DNA of 64,000 bases from Rickettsia tamurae (GTDB lineage: Bacteria > Pseudomonadota > Alphaproteobacteria > Rickettsiales > Rickettsiaceae): NCBI RefSeq assembly GCF_000751075.1, contig NZ_CCMG01000002.1:62001-126000 (forward strand). Reading direction: 5' to 3'. Below the pieces are notes generated by a model, which had not been told where the DNA came from, searched no databases, and saw only the letters and a list, made by a program, of their open reading frames with translations. Of the stretch, positions 48,771-57,630 are shown piece by piece. Position 1 is the stretch's first letter. Every line of letters starts with the position of its first letter. Both the position numbers and the translations under genes were made by a program.

Positions 48771-49400
48771 ATGACCTATTGCAACAAATCTAATCAAACC
48801 TCATATCCTTTTATCTTACCTGATTTACCTTATGAGAAAGAAAGTTTTAAACTACATTTTACTCCCGAGACTTTTGATTATCATCATGGTAAACATCATA
48901 ATGCTTATGTACAAAATCTAAACAATTTACTCAAAGATAAAGAAGAATTACAAAAAAAAGATTTAGAAGAAATAATAGAATGGTCCTCTCAAAACTCAAA
49001 TGCAGCTATTTTTAATAACGCAGCCCAAATATGGAATCATACCTTTTTTTGGCATTCAATAAAGCCGCAGGGCGGAGGTAAGCCAAGCGGTAAAATATTA
49101 GAACAAATTAATAAAGATTTCGATAGTTTTGAAGGATTTTGTGAGCAGTTTAAGCAAGAGGCAGTAGGGCAGTTCGGTAGCGGCTGGGCATGGCTTGTAT
49201 ATCACGATAATAGGTTACAAATTATAAAAACCGCTAATGCCGGTACACCTATAGCAAACGGTATGAAGCCGCTTCTCGCATGTGATGTATGGGAACATGC
49301 TTATTATATTGATTATCGTAATAAACGACCTGATTATGTTGACATATTTATTAAGCATATGATTAACTGGAAGTTTGTAGAAGATAACCTAATTAAGTAA
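48771..49400 (+). CDS. sodB: Superoxide dismutase (Fe type)
   Basis: The 209-residue enzyme has metal ligands in [31 protein letters not shown] and [20 protein letters not shown]. The Gln-containing active-site segment [20 protein letters not shown] favours Fe over Mn. It detoxifies superoxide in the cytosol during intracellular life. A clear AGGAG lies ahead of the ATG. Confidence 0.95.
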   Translation: MTYCNKSNQTSYPFILPDLPYEKESFKLHFTPETFDYHHGKHHNAYVQNLNNLLKDKEELQKKDLEEIIEWSSQNSNAAIFNNAAQIWNHTFFWHSIKPQGGGKPSGKILEQINKDFDSFEGFCEQFKQEAVGQFGSGWAWLVYHDNRLQIIKTANAGTPIANGMKPLLACDVWEHAYYIDYRNKRPDYVDIFIKHMINWKFVEDNLIK

Positions 49401-49404
49401 AATT

Positions 49405-51057
49405 ATGAATTTAGAGGATATTAAAAAGGCTCAAGAAACTCCCATCGAATATATAGCTTTTAGTGGAGGGGGAGCTAAGGGAGCAATATATTCCGGAGCT
49501 TATGAGGCAGCAAAAAAAGCCGGTATTTTGGATAATGTCAAGGCGGTAGCCGGTTCTTCCGCCGGTGCTATAACTGCAGCAGTGGTAGCTCTTGGGACAC
49601 CGCCTGAGCGATTTGAAGAAATTTCTAAAAATACAAATTTACAAACATTGCTTGGAAAAAAAGGATTTTCTGCGGGTATAGTACAGTTAAATAAAGACGG
49701 TAAACCTTTATATGATCTATTAGAACTTGTTATTAAAGAAAATATAGGAAATTTTTTACAGAGATCAGATATAGTAAATGTTAAAGATGATAAAGCTCTT
49801 GATGAATTAAGAGGAAGATACAACCAAAAAGACGGTAAAATATATTTTAAAGACATAGCGTTACTCCGAAAATACGATCCCGTACAGTATAAGGATTTAG
49901 TAATTACGGCAACTCAGCAAGAGACAAGCGAACTAACTATTTTCAATAGCTTTGATACGCCAAATGTTGAAATTGCTTTAGCTTGCCGTGCTTCTGCTTC
50001 TATACCACTTGTTTTTGAGTCGGTAAAAATTGACGGTAAAAAATATGTCGACGGCGGATATAGAGATAATATACCGACAAAATATTTTAAAGGCAATGAA
50101 CCGGAATTTGACACAAAAGAAGTAACTGATAATATGGAGGAGATTACCTTAGCTAAAAAGCAAGGTAGAACTCTAGCTATGGCTTTTGGTACGGGTATGG
50201 AAGCTGATGCAAATATTGCTATATATAGTGCAAAAAAATTTGAAAGCCCAAGTGATATCGTAAAGTTTTTAGCTGATGTATTATTTAAGACGCTTGCAAA
50301 AGTAGGAGGAAAATTTAAATATACTGAAACTCTAAGAGAAACTAATGAGCAGTTACGTGAAAATGCTTTAAACACCGTTGTTTTAGATACTGCCGGAATA
50401 GATACTTTGGATTTCAAAGATGCACAAAAATATTCTGATTATTTGCATATTAAAGGATATTGTCAAACTAGAGAACATTTGAATAATCATAACCTTGGCA
50501 AAGAAGCAGATAAAACATTTGACCATCAAAAATTTCTACTAAATGTTTATGAAGTTTATGATAATAAAAATCTACATAAAACATTTGGAACTAAATTATT
50601 AGAAATGTTTATTCCGTCAAAAGAAAATAATACTTCTAAATGGCAAGAAGGAGTTATTGAAAATCATGATGATAAAGCAAAAATGTTATTATCATTTTGT
50701 AAAACCGGAGCATTAAACGAAAAAGAATTAAATGAAAAGCTTAAAGAATATGTAATTATTGCTGCAACTAGTCGTAATAATACACTAAAAGCCGATACAA
50801 ACTCATTGAAAGCTTTGCTGCATACCTTAAACGATCCTGCTGCTTCAAGTAAAATAAAAGATAGTTTCATTGAGGTACTTGGAATAGATAAAAATAAAGA
50901 TGTACGATTTGATAAAACTAAAACCTTTGATGAAAATATTGCTAAGTTTAAATTTACTAAACAAGATTTAGAAAGCTTTATAACTAAAAGTAAAAGCAAA
51001 GCACCAAAAATTCAAAGCAAACATAACGTAGCTACAAGTCATGTAAGTAGGGGGTGA
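49405..51057 (+). CDS. pat1: Patatin-like phospholipase A (Pat1-like)
   Basis: The 550-residue protein has the patatin catalytic dyad and oxyanion loop: GGGAKGAIYSG (about 21-31), the nucleophile elbow GSSAG with Ser52, and DGGYRDNIP with Asp near residue 216. The C-terminal half is helical and basic at the end (FITKSKSKAPKIQSK). Rickettsial patatins act as PLA2 on host membranes and promote phagosome escape and entry. No N-terminal signal peptide is seen, as known for this family. It starts 4 bases after sodB. The identity as Pat1 rather than Pat2 rests on its chromosomal setting. Confidence 0.92.
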   Translation: MNLEDIKKAQETPIEYIAFSGGGAKGAIYSGAYEAAKKAGILDNVKAVAGSSAGAITAAVVALGTPPERFEEISKNTNLQTLLGKKGFSAGIVQLNKDGKPLYDLLELVIKENIGNFLQRSDIVNVKDDKALDELRGRYNQKDGKIYFKDIALLRKYDPVQYKDLVITATQQETSELTIFNSFDTPNVEIALACRASASIPLVFESVKIDGKKYVDGGYRDNIPTKYFKGNEPEFDTKEVTDNMEEITLAKKQGRTLAMAFGTGMEADANIAIYSAKKFESPSDIVKFLADVLFKTLAKVGGKFKYTETLRETNEQLRENALNTVVLDTAGIDTLDFKDAQKYSDYLHIKGYCQTREHLNNHNLGKEADKTFDHQKFLLNVYEVYDNKNLHKTFGTKLLEMFIPSKENNTSKWQEGVIENHDDKAKMLLSFCKTGALNEKELNEKLKEYVIIAATSRNNTLKADTNSLKALLHTLNDPAASSKIKDSFIEVLGIDKNKDVRFDKTKTFDENIAKFKFTKQDLESFITKSKSKAPKIQSKHNVATSHVSRG

Positions 51058-51073
51058 GTTAGGTGGTGTCTAC

Positions 51074-51150
51074 TGTCACCCCGTGGCTTGACCACGGGAT
51101 CCAGAAAAACAATTTAAAATGCTAATAATTTTAACTAGCCACGGGGTGAC
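51074..51150. repeat. Palindromic element between pat1 and birA, deleted right arm
   Basis: GTCACCCCGTGGCTTGACCA opens the element. The right side retains only TAGCCACGGGGTGAC, so about 12 bases were lost. Confidence 0.8.
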
Positions 51151-51159
51151 AATGGAAAA

Positions 51160-51978
51160 ATGAACATCGGTAAATTTAAACTAATTGTTTTTGACAAGCT
51201 AGACAGTACAAGCTCTGAGGCTATGAGAATTGCTCAGAATGCTAAAGTTGATTCAAACTATGCAGTACTTGCCAAATCTCAAACTAGCGGACGTGGTAGA
51301 AGCGGCAAAAACTGGCAGTCTAGGTCAGATAACTTACATGTAAGTTTACTAATAAAGCCTGATAAAGAGCTAGAATTATTACCGCAATTATCTTTTGTTA
51401 CGGCACTTGCAGTTTATGAGAGTATAGAATTGTTGACTATGTCATCTAGTAGCTTGACCACGGGATCCAGTAAATCAACAACTAATGGTGCTGCAAGTTA
51501 TTTTTTGGATCCCGTGGTCAAGCCACGGGATGACAGTGTACAACTAAAATGGCCCAATGATGTATTAATTAACGGTCGGAAAATTGCCGGTATACTTCTT
51601 GAATCTGTTAAAGTAGAAAATAATTATTACCTTATTATCGGTATCGGTATTAATATCACCTATCACCCTGATAATATCGACCAGCCTACTACTAGCTTAA
51701 TAGGCGAAAATCTACTGCCTATAGAACCACAAGCTTTACTTAAGATATTAATAGAGAATTTTGAAAAATATTATCAAATTTGGTATAATAACGGTTTTCC
51801 TTTTATTAGAGAAAAATGGTTAGAACATGCTTACAAGTTATATGAAAATATTAGCGTTAAATATCAAAATGATATAGTAACCGGTTTTTTTAAAGATATT
51901 GATAGTACCGGCAGAATAATATTGCAACTACCTTCCAAAAAAATAATCTCTTTTTCCACTGCCGAACTTTTCTTTTAG
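51160..51978 (+). CDS. birA: Biotin--[acetyl-CoA-carboxylase] ligase with an in-frame palindromic insert
   Basis: The 272-residue ligase has the family motifs LDSTSSEAMRIA, KSQTSGRGRSGKNWQSR (biotinyl-AMP loop), LKWPNDVLINGRKIAGILLE (catalytic Lys) and IIGIGINIT. There is no N-terminal HTH, so it is a monofunctional ligase and not a repressor. Residues about 94-125 (MSSSSLTTGSSKS, LDPVVKPRDDS) come from an RPE and are placed immediately before the KWPND strand, close to the active site. The normal length is about 240. It works with bioY in this window. Confidence 0.92.
   Translation: MNIGKFKLIVFDKLDSTSSEAMRIAQNAKVDSNYAVLAKSQTSGRGRSGKNWQSRSDNLHVSLLIKPDKELELLPQLSFVTALAVYESIELLTMSSSSLTTGSSKSTTNGAASYFLDPVVKPRDDSVQLKWPNDVLINGRKIAGILLESVKVENNYYLIIGIGINITYHPDNIDQPTTSLIGENLLPIEPQALLKILIENFEKYYQIWYNNGFPFIREKWLEHAYKLYENISVKYQNDIVTGFFKDIDSTGRIILQLPSKKIISFSTAELFF
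51441..51534. repeat. Palindromic element inside birA
   Basis: A GTCATCTAGTAGCTTGACC left arm and GTGGTCAAGCCACGGGATGA right arm enclose an insert of AT character. The whole 94-base element is translated in frame. Confidence 0.9.
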
Positions 51979-52061
51979 CAAAAATATTACTAAATTTAAA
52001 TTGTAGATTTAATTTTTGTTAACTTCTACTTAAGCTCTAATTTAACAAGATAATAAATATA

Positions 52062-52641
52062 TGCCCTAAGAGAACAGCAATCCAAGTTATACGTCTCAAG
52101 CATTTTTAACAAATGCATATAAGCAATTAAACGAATTAAAAAAAACTTTCTTCTAATAACATTCGTACATTAATGCAAGATTTTTATAAAATTGAAAAAG
52201 CTTTTAAATGTGCCTTATTTACCGGTAATAATAACGCATGTGAAGGTTTAGTAGAATTATATGACGAAATAATAAAAAAATGCCTGATTATGAACTTCAA
52301 AATATAAATATAACACAATTTAGAGATATTATGGTCTTAGTCGGAAGAGAACTTAAAAATGAAAAATGTATAAATACTTCCTTATTGTCATTAGATATTA
52401 ATGAAAAGTTTTTTAACCAAGTGTTGTTGCTCACGTAAAAGCTATTGAAATATGTCAAAAGCAAAATAGTGAAGATCCTTTCGTAATTAATGAGGATGAA
52501 ATTATTGACAATTTTAATCTCACTCTTGATAGCCTCTGTATATCTGTAACAATAGACTATTCAGAGCTTGTATCCTCAATAACCATACATGAAGATGAGG
52601 TTAAAATAATAACCTCAGATAATTCGTGTAATATATTATAG
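52062..52641 (+). pseudogene. First member of a tandem Sel1-like repeat family, decayed
   Basis: Recognisable segments lie in different frames: IEKAFKCALFTGNNNACEGL, then VELYDEIIKK, then NITQFRDIMVLVGRELKNEK and CINTSLLSLDINEK, then an acidic tail (INEDEIIDNFNLTLDSLC). Several indels disrupt it, and no intact start is evident. It matches the pattern in the two genes that follow. Confidence 0.6.
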
Positions 52642-52652
52642 GGATATGGATT

Positions 52653-54038
52653 ATGAAACAAACTCCTATTTCAGCTCAAAAATTTATACAACTAACTCCT
52701 GAATATTTATATGAAAAAGGTAAAAAATCTTATAAAGATGCTTTACTGGAAGAAGAGATTTCTAAGCAACAAGAAAAATTTGTAGATACCATATTATATT
52801 TTCAAGGTGCTATGTTTTTAGGAAGTAATGATGCTTGTGCATATTTATCAGAATTTTATAAAAATGGAAATCACCTTGGAATCAATAATGAACAACTAAG
52901 TAATTTAATAAAAATTGTAATTAATATAGGAAAATTTTTACATCATAGCAAGTTAACAAATTCTGTATGTTTAAAAGATTTTGGGATATCTGATTACTCT
53001 GAACTTAAAGAGCTAGCTATAATAGAAAATGGATATATGAATGCAGTACAGGGAGAATGGAGTAAAATTCCTGTTCCTGAATACTTAATTCTTTCTAATT
53101 TAAAATCAATTATAACAGATTTTAATAGCACTTTACCCACTGAGTACCATTTAATTACCGATGAAAGTGTTTTTGAATGTAAAGAAGCAATAAACGAATT
53201 TACCGTATTGGGTAGCAATAACGATAAGCATAAATCTATAATTCAAAAACCCCAAGAAATGGAAGAAATAATAAAGCCTACTAACGCCCAATCTCAACCT
53301 ATAACTCCAGAACCAATAGAAGAATATAGAGAGTATGTTAAGAATGATGATTACGGGCTAACAGTGCAACAAACTGCACCATATCTTAAAAAAATAAAAG
53401 GGATAAAAATAATGATGAAAAATGAAACTAGAAAAACAGAAAATACATTACTTACTTCTTTAGAAATATTACAAGAAGCATTAAAATACTATTCTGAGAA
53501 TATTACAATGCCTCTTACCAACTCAGGAAAAAGTTCATCAGAAATAACAGAAAATAACCGAGATGTTATAATTGAAATATACCAAAAATTAAAAGAAGCT
53601 CTTTTTTGCGGTCAAGAAAATGCAGCGTGGTATTTAGCTCAGTTTTATTATAATGGCTGGTTAGTTAAAGAAAATTATACTGAAGGAGATTTTTTTCTCG
53701 AAATAGGAAAAAAACTTAAGTCTAAGAGATGTAATAATACTTCTTATAAAAGCGGTAATCTTTTACCGAAAGAGCTTGAAATTTTGACTACAAAATGTGC
53801 TAAAGTTATTGCAAGCTCTAAATCAAAATATCAATCAGAAATAACCGTTACAATAAAAGAAGAAGCTACCTCTGCTATTATTGAATGTATAAAAGATACT
53901 AAGATGGAAAATATATTTACTTTAGATGATAAACAACAAGATGAAACTATTAAAGATAGTGATTTTGATAATCCTGAACTATTAACATCATCTTCAGAAT
54001 CTGCACCGGTATTTAGACCTAACAAAAAAATAGTATAA
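52653..54038 (+). CDS. Unknown protein with two Sel1-like repeat segments
   Basis: The 461-residue protein has two related segments. The first (about 40-110) reads ILYFQGAMFLGSNDACAYLS, EFYKNGNHLG and IVINIGKFLHHSKLTNSVC. The second (about 300-375) reads LKEALFCGQENAAWYLAQFY, YNGWLVKENYTEGD and FFLEIGKKLKSKRCNNTSY. The pattern G-x-x-x-A-x-x-x-L-x-x-x-Y-x-x-G followed by IGKxLxSKxC resembles divergent Sel1/TPR repeats, which mediate protein interactions. The segments are separated by an acidic/Pro linker (PQEMEEIIKPTNAQSQPITP). It has no signal peptide or membrane span. The reading frame is complete, but sensible coding continues past its stop in another frame, so it may itself be truncated. 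Function unknown. Confidence 0.6.
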   Translation: MKQTPISAQKFIQLTPEYLYEKGKKSYKDALLEEEISKQQEKFVDTILYFQGAMFLGSNDACAYLSEFYKNGNHLGINNEQLSNLIKIVINIGKFLHHSKLTNSVCLKDFGISDYSELKELAIIENGYMNAVQGEWSKIPVPEYLILSNLKSIITDFNSTLPTEYHLITDESVFECKEAINEFTVLGSNNDKHKSIIQKPQEMEEIIKPTNAQSQPITPEPIEEYREYVKNDDYGLTVQQTAPYLKKIKGIKIMMKNETRKTENTLLTSLEILQEALKYYSENITMPLTNSGKSSSEITENNRDVIIEIYQKLKEALFCGQENAAWYLAQFYYNGWLVKENYTEGDFFLEIGKKLKSKRCNNTSYKSGNLLPKELEILTTKCAKVIASSKSKYQSEITVTIKEEATSAIIECIKDTKMENIFTLDDKQQDETIKDSDFDNPELLTSSSESAPVFRPNKKIV

Positions 54039-54268
54039 GCTTATTAGTACAGCTTTCTAAATCAATAACAACATCAACTGAGCAAAAAAATAATACTGAG
54101 CCTCCAACTCCTTTGCAAAATAACTTGGATGAACATGATTTAAACTCTTTAATACCAAATAATTTAACCTCTGCTCCTATACCACCAAATAATATAATTG
54201 CAGTGGATATATTAGGTAAGAAAAATAAAGAAAAAACCCCCTGCCTTATTAAATGTCTAATGTTGTGA
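54039..54268 (+). pseudogene. Frameshifted 3' continuation of the Sel1-like gene
   Basis: After the stop at 54038 another frame reads LLVQLSKSITTSTEQKNNTE, PPTPLQNNLDEHDLNSLIPN and IAVDILGKKNKEKTPCLI to a stop at 54266-54268. Its Pro/Asn-rich composition matches the linker and tail style of the gene before it. I take it as the original C-terminus cut off by a frameshift. Confidence 0.5.
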
Positions 54269-54275
54269 TAATATT

Positions 54276-54903
54276 TTGAAAAACGTAGAAATAAAAAACA
54301 ATAAAATTTTTTATTTATCACCGGTAAATCAGTTGCTTAAGGAAGGTTTAAGACAACAAGAAATGTTTTTTGTTTTTCACGATAAATGGCCTTCCTATAC
54401 TAAAAAAGCAGTTAATCTATTGTTTGAGTCAGCAGTAGAAAATTTAACCTGTGCGATGTTACTTGGTGAAGAAGAGGCAATATTGCCTCTATCTCAGCTT
54501 TATTATAGCGGTACTATTTACGATATTTTACCGGATTTAGTTTTTGGTGATTATATTGTTTTAATAGGTCAAAAACTTAGATATAAATCATACCAAAATA
54601 TTCCTTTAAGAATGATTACTAATACTAAGTGTTTAGAAAAGCAGCTAGATAGTCTCGCTATTACTATTACTTCTAATATGTTATTTTATTATCGTAATTT
54701 TAAATGCATAGGTGATAATATTAAAAAAAAATATTAAAGACTGCAATGAGCAATTTGATAAAGCATGGCATTTTTGTAAAATTGAATATTCCTATTCAAC
54801 ATTATTATCTTTTGAAATGCCGGAAGAAGAAGCCAAAAAACTTGAAGAAGTACCTTTAATAGGCACGAAATCTACTGATGATAGTAAATGTTTAATGTCT
54901 TAA
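54276..54903 (+). pseudogene. Third member of the Sel1-like family, frameshifted near its end
   Basis: The first frame (54276-54737) contains ENLTCAMLLGEEEAILPLSQ, LYYSGTIYDILP and VFGDYIVLIGQKLRYKSYQN, the same repeat pattern. An A-run at about 54720-54735 moves the reading to a second frame (DCNEQFDKAWHFCKIEYSYS, MPEEEAKKLEEVPLIGTKST) that ends at 54903. The A-run slip is the only lesion seen. Unknown function. Confidence 0.6.
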
Positions 54904-54928
54904 ATATTTTCTCTATGTTTAGTTTTTT

Positions 54929-55020
54929 CGTCATTGCGAGGAAATTGCATAGCAATTGACGAAGCAATCTCAGGATATTTGATGAGATTACCACGCAGCC
55001 TATGGCTGCTCGCAATGACG
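54929..55020. repeat. Palindromic element between the Sel1-like cluster and the phage module
   Basis: CGTCATTGCGAGG / GCTCGCAATGACG arms with the internal GAAGCAATCTCAGG type sequence. It marks the border between two accessory blocks. Confidence 0.9.
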
Positions 55021-55168
55021 ATTTAATGCCTCACAGTAATAACATAATAGAATTCCTCCCCACCTCTTAGTGCTAGCATTTTTTCAGTTATATTATCTTT
55101 AGCTTTTTAAAATCAAAAGGTAATAAATATATGAAAAAATAATCTACAGCAATCAAACTTTCGACAAT

Positions 55169-56599
55169 ATGGAAATAAAATCCGTAACCGATAATGAGGT
55201 AGTAATTATCGGCTATGCGAGTGTTTATAATATTGCCGATCATCATAACGATTTTATTTCTAAAGGGGCTTTTGCAAATGCTTCTCACCATAACGTAAAA
55301 TTTCTTTGGCAACATGACAGTAAAAAACCTATCGGGATTATTACTCATTTGGCTGAAGATGATCACGGTTTAAAATGGAAGCGGTGATAAATAACAAAGT
55401 CAAAGCAGGAGTAGAGGCGATAGAGCTAATAAAGCAAGGAGCGATAGATGGATTATCTATAGGCTTTTATATAAAAAACTCGGTTTATAATGATGCAAGG
55501 CAGAGAGTAATTACCGAAGCAGAGCTTTTAGAGATAAGCATTGTTACTTTTCCCGCTAATCAAAGTGCTAAAATCTTATATATTACTAAAGGACAAGAAA
55601 TAGAATACCACAATAAAATCAATGAGTTAGAGGAAAAACTATATAATATGCAAAATATTTTAGAAAGACCAAGTAGTGTAAATATAGAAGAACAAAAAAC
55701 AGCTTTCATTAATTATGTACGTAAAGGCGAAGATACCGGGCTTATGCAAAAGTCATCCCTAAACAATAGTACTGAAGCAGGAGGCGTTTTAATATTACAG
55801 ACTTTATATAACAGTATCATCACCGAGATAAATGCCAGATCACCAATGAGAGGACTCGCTTCGATTGAAACGATTTCTACAAATGCTCTTGATATAATAA
55901 GTGAAGATGGCAAATTTAGCAGTGACCGGATTGAGGAAGTAGAAGCAAGGGAAGAGACTCCGGCAGCGAAGTTAAAGCAACAGCGTATTTTTGTTCATGA
56001 GCTATATGCACAGCCGAAAGCTAGCCAAGCACTACTTGATGATGCAACTATCAGAGTTGAAAGCTGGTTAGGCGAAAGATTGCGTGATAGTTTTGTTAAA
56101 ATGGAAAATAATGCGTTTATAAACGGTGACGGCATAAAAAAAACTAAAGGTATTTTATCTCCTGATCATGATAAAATCGAGAAAGTTAAAATGGGTAATA
56201 AAATTACCGCCGATGGGCTGCTTGATTTTATAAACTCGCTTAAGGAAGAATATTTAGCGAATGCAACTTTGCTAATGAATCGTATTACTTTGTCGAAGTG
56301 CAGAAGCTTAAAGATAATCAAGGGCGTTTTATTTGGCAACAATCTCTATCAGAATCCTTTAAGCAAACTATATTTGGAATACCGGTAGTTTGTAGCTCCG
56401 ATATGCCTCCTATAGATAAAAAAGCAACGCTATAGCAATAGGGGACTTTAAAACAGGTTATAAAATAGTAGATAGAAGTGGTATTAATATAATGCGTGAT
56501 CCTTATACCGAAAAGCCTTTTGTAAAGTTTTACGCCGTAAAAAGAGTAGGAGGTGATGTTGTGAACCCTGAGGCTATTAAAGTTGGAGTGTTTGGTTAA
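55169..56599 (+). pseudogene. HK97/GTA-type prohead protease and major capsid protein, fused and frameshifted
   Basis: The protease N-terminus (VVIIGYASVYNIADHHNDFI, VKFLWQHDSKKPIGII) ends at 55387. Reading resumes in another frame with GAIDGLSIGFYIKNSVYNDA (protease Ser) and continues without a stop into the capsid protein. The capsid part contains a coiled-coil segment INELEEKLYNMQ, RSPMRGLASIETISTNALDI, VEAREETPAAKLKQQRIFVH and GDGIKKTKGILS. A second frameshift near 56300 leads to the capsid C-terminus (FIWQQSLSESFKQTIFGIPV, KPFVKFYAVKRVGGDVV) ending at 56599. These correspond to gp4 and gp5 of alphaproteobacterial gene transfer agents. The merger into one frame may be ancestral or a deletion. 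Confidence 0.88.
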
Positions 56600-56605
56600 A
56601 TTGTT

Positions 56606-56684
56606 ACCCCTTGGCTTGACCACGGGGTCCAGTAGTTTTTTTCTGGATGCCGTGGTCAAACCACGGCATGACATCGGGGGTTAG
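56606..56684. repeat. Palindromic element between capsid and connector remnants
   Basis: TACCCCTTGGCTTGACCACGG on the left and CCGTGGTCAAACCACGGCAT on the right form the inverted arms. Confidence 0.88.
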
Positions 56685-56687
56685 GCT

Positions 56688-57336
56688 ATGTTCAAAAAAA
56701 CAATCTTCAAATCATAAAAATATTTCCGCAAGAAGTATGGAGTTTAGAGCAGGTGAAAAATTATATGCGGGTGGAGGCTAGTTATGACGATGATTTAATA
56801 GTCGGATTAATTGATGCGGCAATCAACAGCAGCAGAGAATTTTACTAAGCTAAATTTTATATCAAAACAAATCAAATTTATTTGTAATATTTCAGGAAAA
56901 GGGAAGTTTTCATTAAAATATAATCCCTTACTAAAAATAACAAAGATAAAAAAAATTTAAAGACCAAGAAAATGATTTAGCGGTAGATGATTATATGATT
57001 GATCAAAATATTTTAACTCTAAATAAAGCCTTAAATAATGAAGAGCTGACGGTAAAATATATAAGCGGTTACGATAAAAATAATATTCCGCATGCTATAA
57101 AACACGGAATAATGCTACATATAGCCGAGATGTATGATCGTCAAGCTACGAACTGCCTCGGTCTTTCAAAAGAGGTAAAAATTTATATTTGCCTTATAGA
57201 AATATACAAATTTAGGAAATATGGCATTCATTTTGATGTCATTCCCACGAAGGCGTTGTTGCGTGGACCGGTTTTTCCGTCATTGCGAGGAAATTGCATA
57301 GCAATTGACGAAGCAATCCAGTTAAAAATTCTGTAA
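56688..57336 (+). pseudogene. gp6-like head-tail connector protein, degraded
   Basis: One frame reads FPQEVWSLEQVKNYMRVEAS and YDDDLIVGLIDAAINSS, the typical start of phage gp6-like connectors. Another frame continues with AENFTKLNFISKQIKFICNI. After a further break comes ALNNEELTVKYISGYDKNNI, then PHAIKHGIMLHIAEMYDRQA, the conserved C-terminal helix. The final residues (after FDVIPTKALLRG) are RPE sequence. It lies directly after the capsid gene, as in gene transfer agents. Confidence 0.75.
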
Positions 57337-57604
57337 ATCAGAATTTTTTTATTATTTTTCCTAGGTTCTGTGCACTTTTGATTAATGATTATAATTATGA
57401 GATATTTTTAAGCGAAAATTAATAAGATTTTTGAAGGAATAGTTATTCATATTTCAAAAAAAATCTGATAATTTGCAGCTAAAAAGAGCCATAATTATGA
57501 TTATTCTATTAAAAGTACACAGAACCTAGATTGCTACGCTCTTTTTAGTCGCTCGCAATGACGATTTGGTATCAACGCAAACAAACCTTATGCAGGAATG
57601 ACAT
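57236..57604. repeat. Four-layer nest: three RPE types around a 169-bp element
   Basis: From outside in: GATGTCATTCC / GGAATGACAT; then GTTGTTGCGTGGACC / TCAACGCAAACAA; then CGTCATTGCGAGG / GCTCGCAATGACG; and in the loop of the last, the 169-bp element at 57361-57529. Confidence 0.85.
57361..57529. repeat. 169-bp palindromic MITE-like element, copy A
   Basis: Ends CTAGGTTCTGTGCACTTTT / AAAAGTACACAGAACCTAG are inverted repeats with a single mismatch. The internal halves (TTATGAGATATTTTTAAGCG; CTAAAAAGAGCCATAATTAT) are diverged complements, so the entire element is one long imperfect palindrome. It carries no open frame. Other copies lie at 9329 (inverted) and 44118 (deleted). Confidence 0.85.
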
Positions 57605-57630
57605 AACAAATATAACAGCTCAGGTATCTT

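Noticed and set aside
54712..54903. Treating this as an independent 63-residue gene
   Set aside because: It continues the preceding frame across an A-run, has no ribosome binding site, and is better read as the 3' part of a frameshifted gene.
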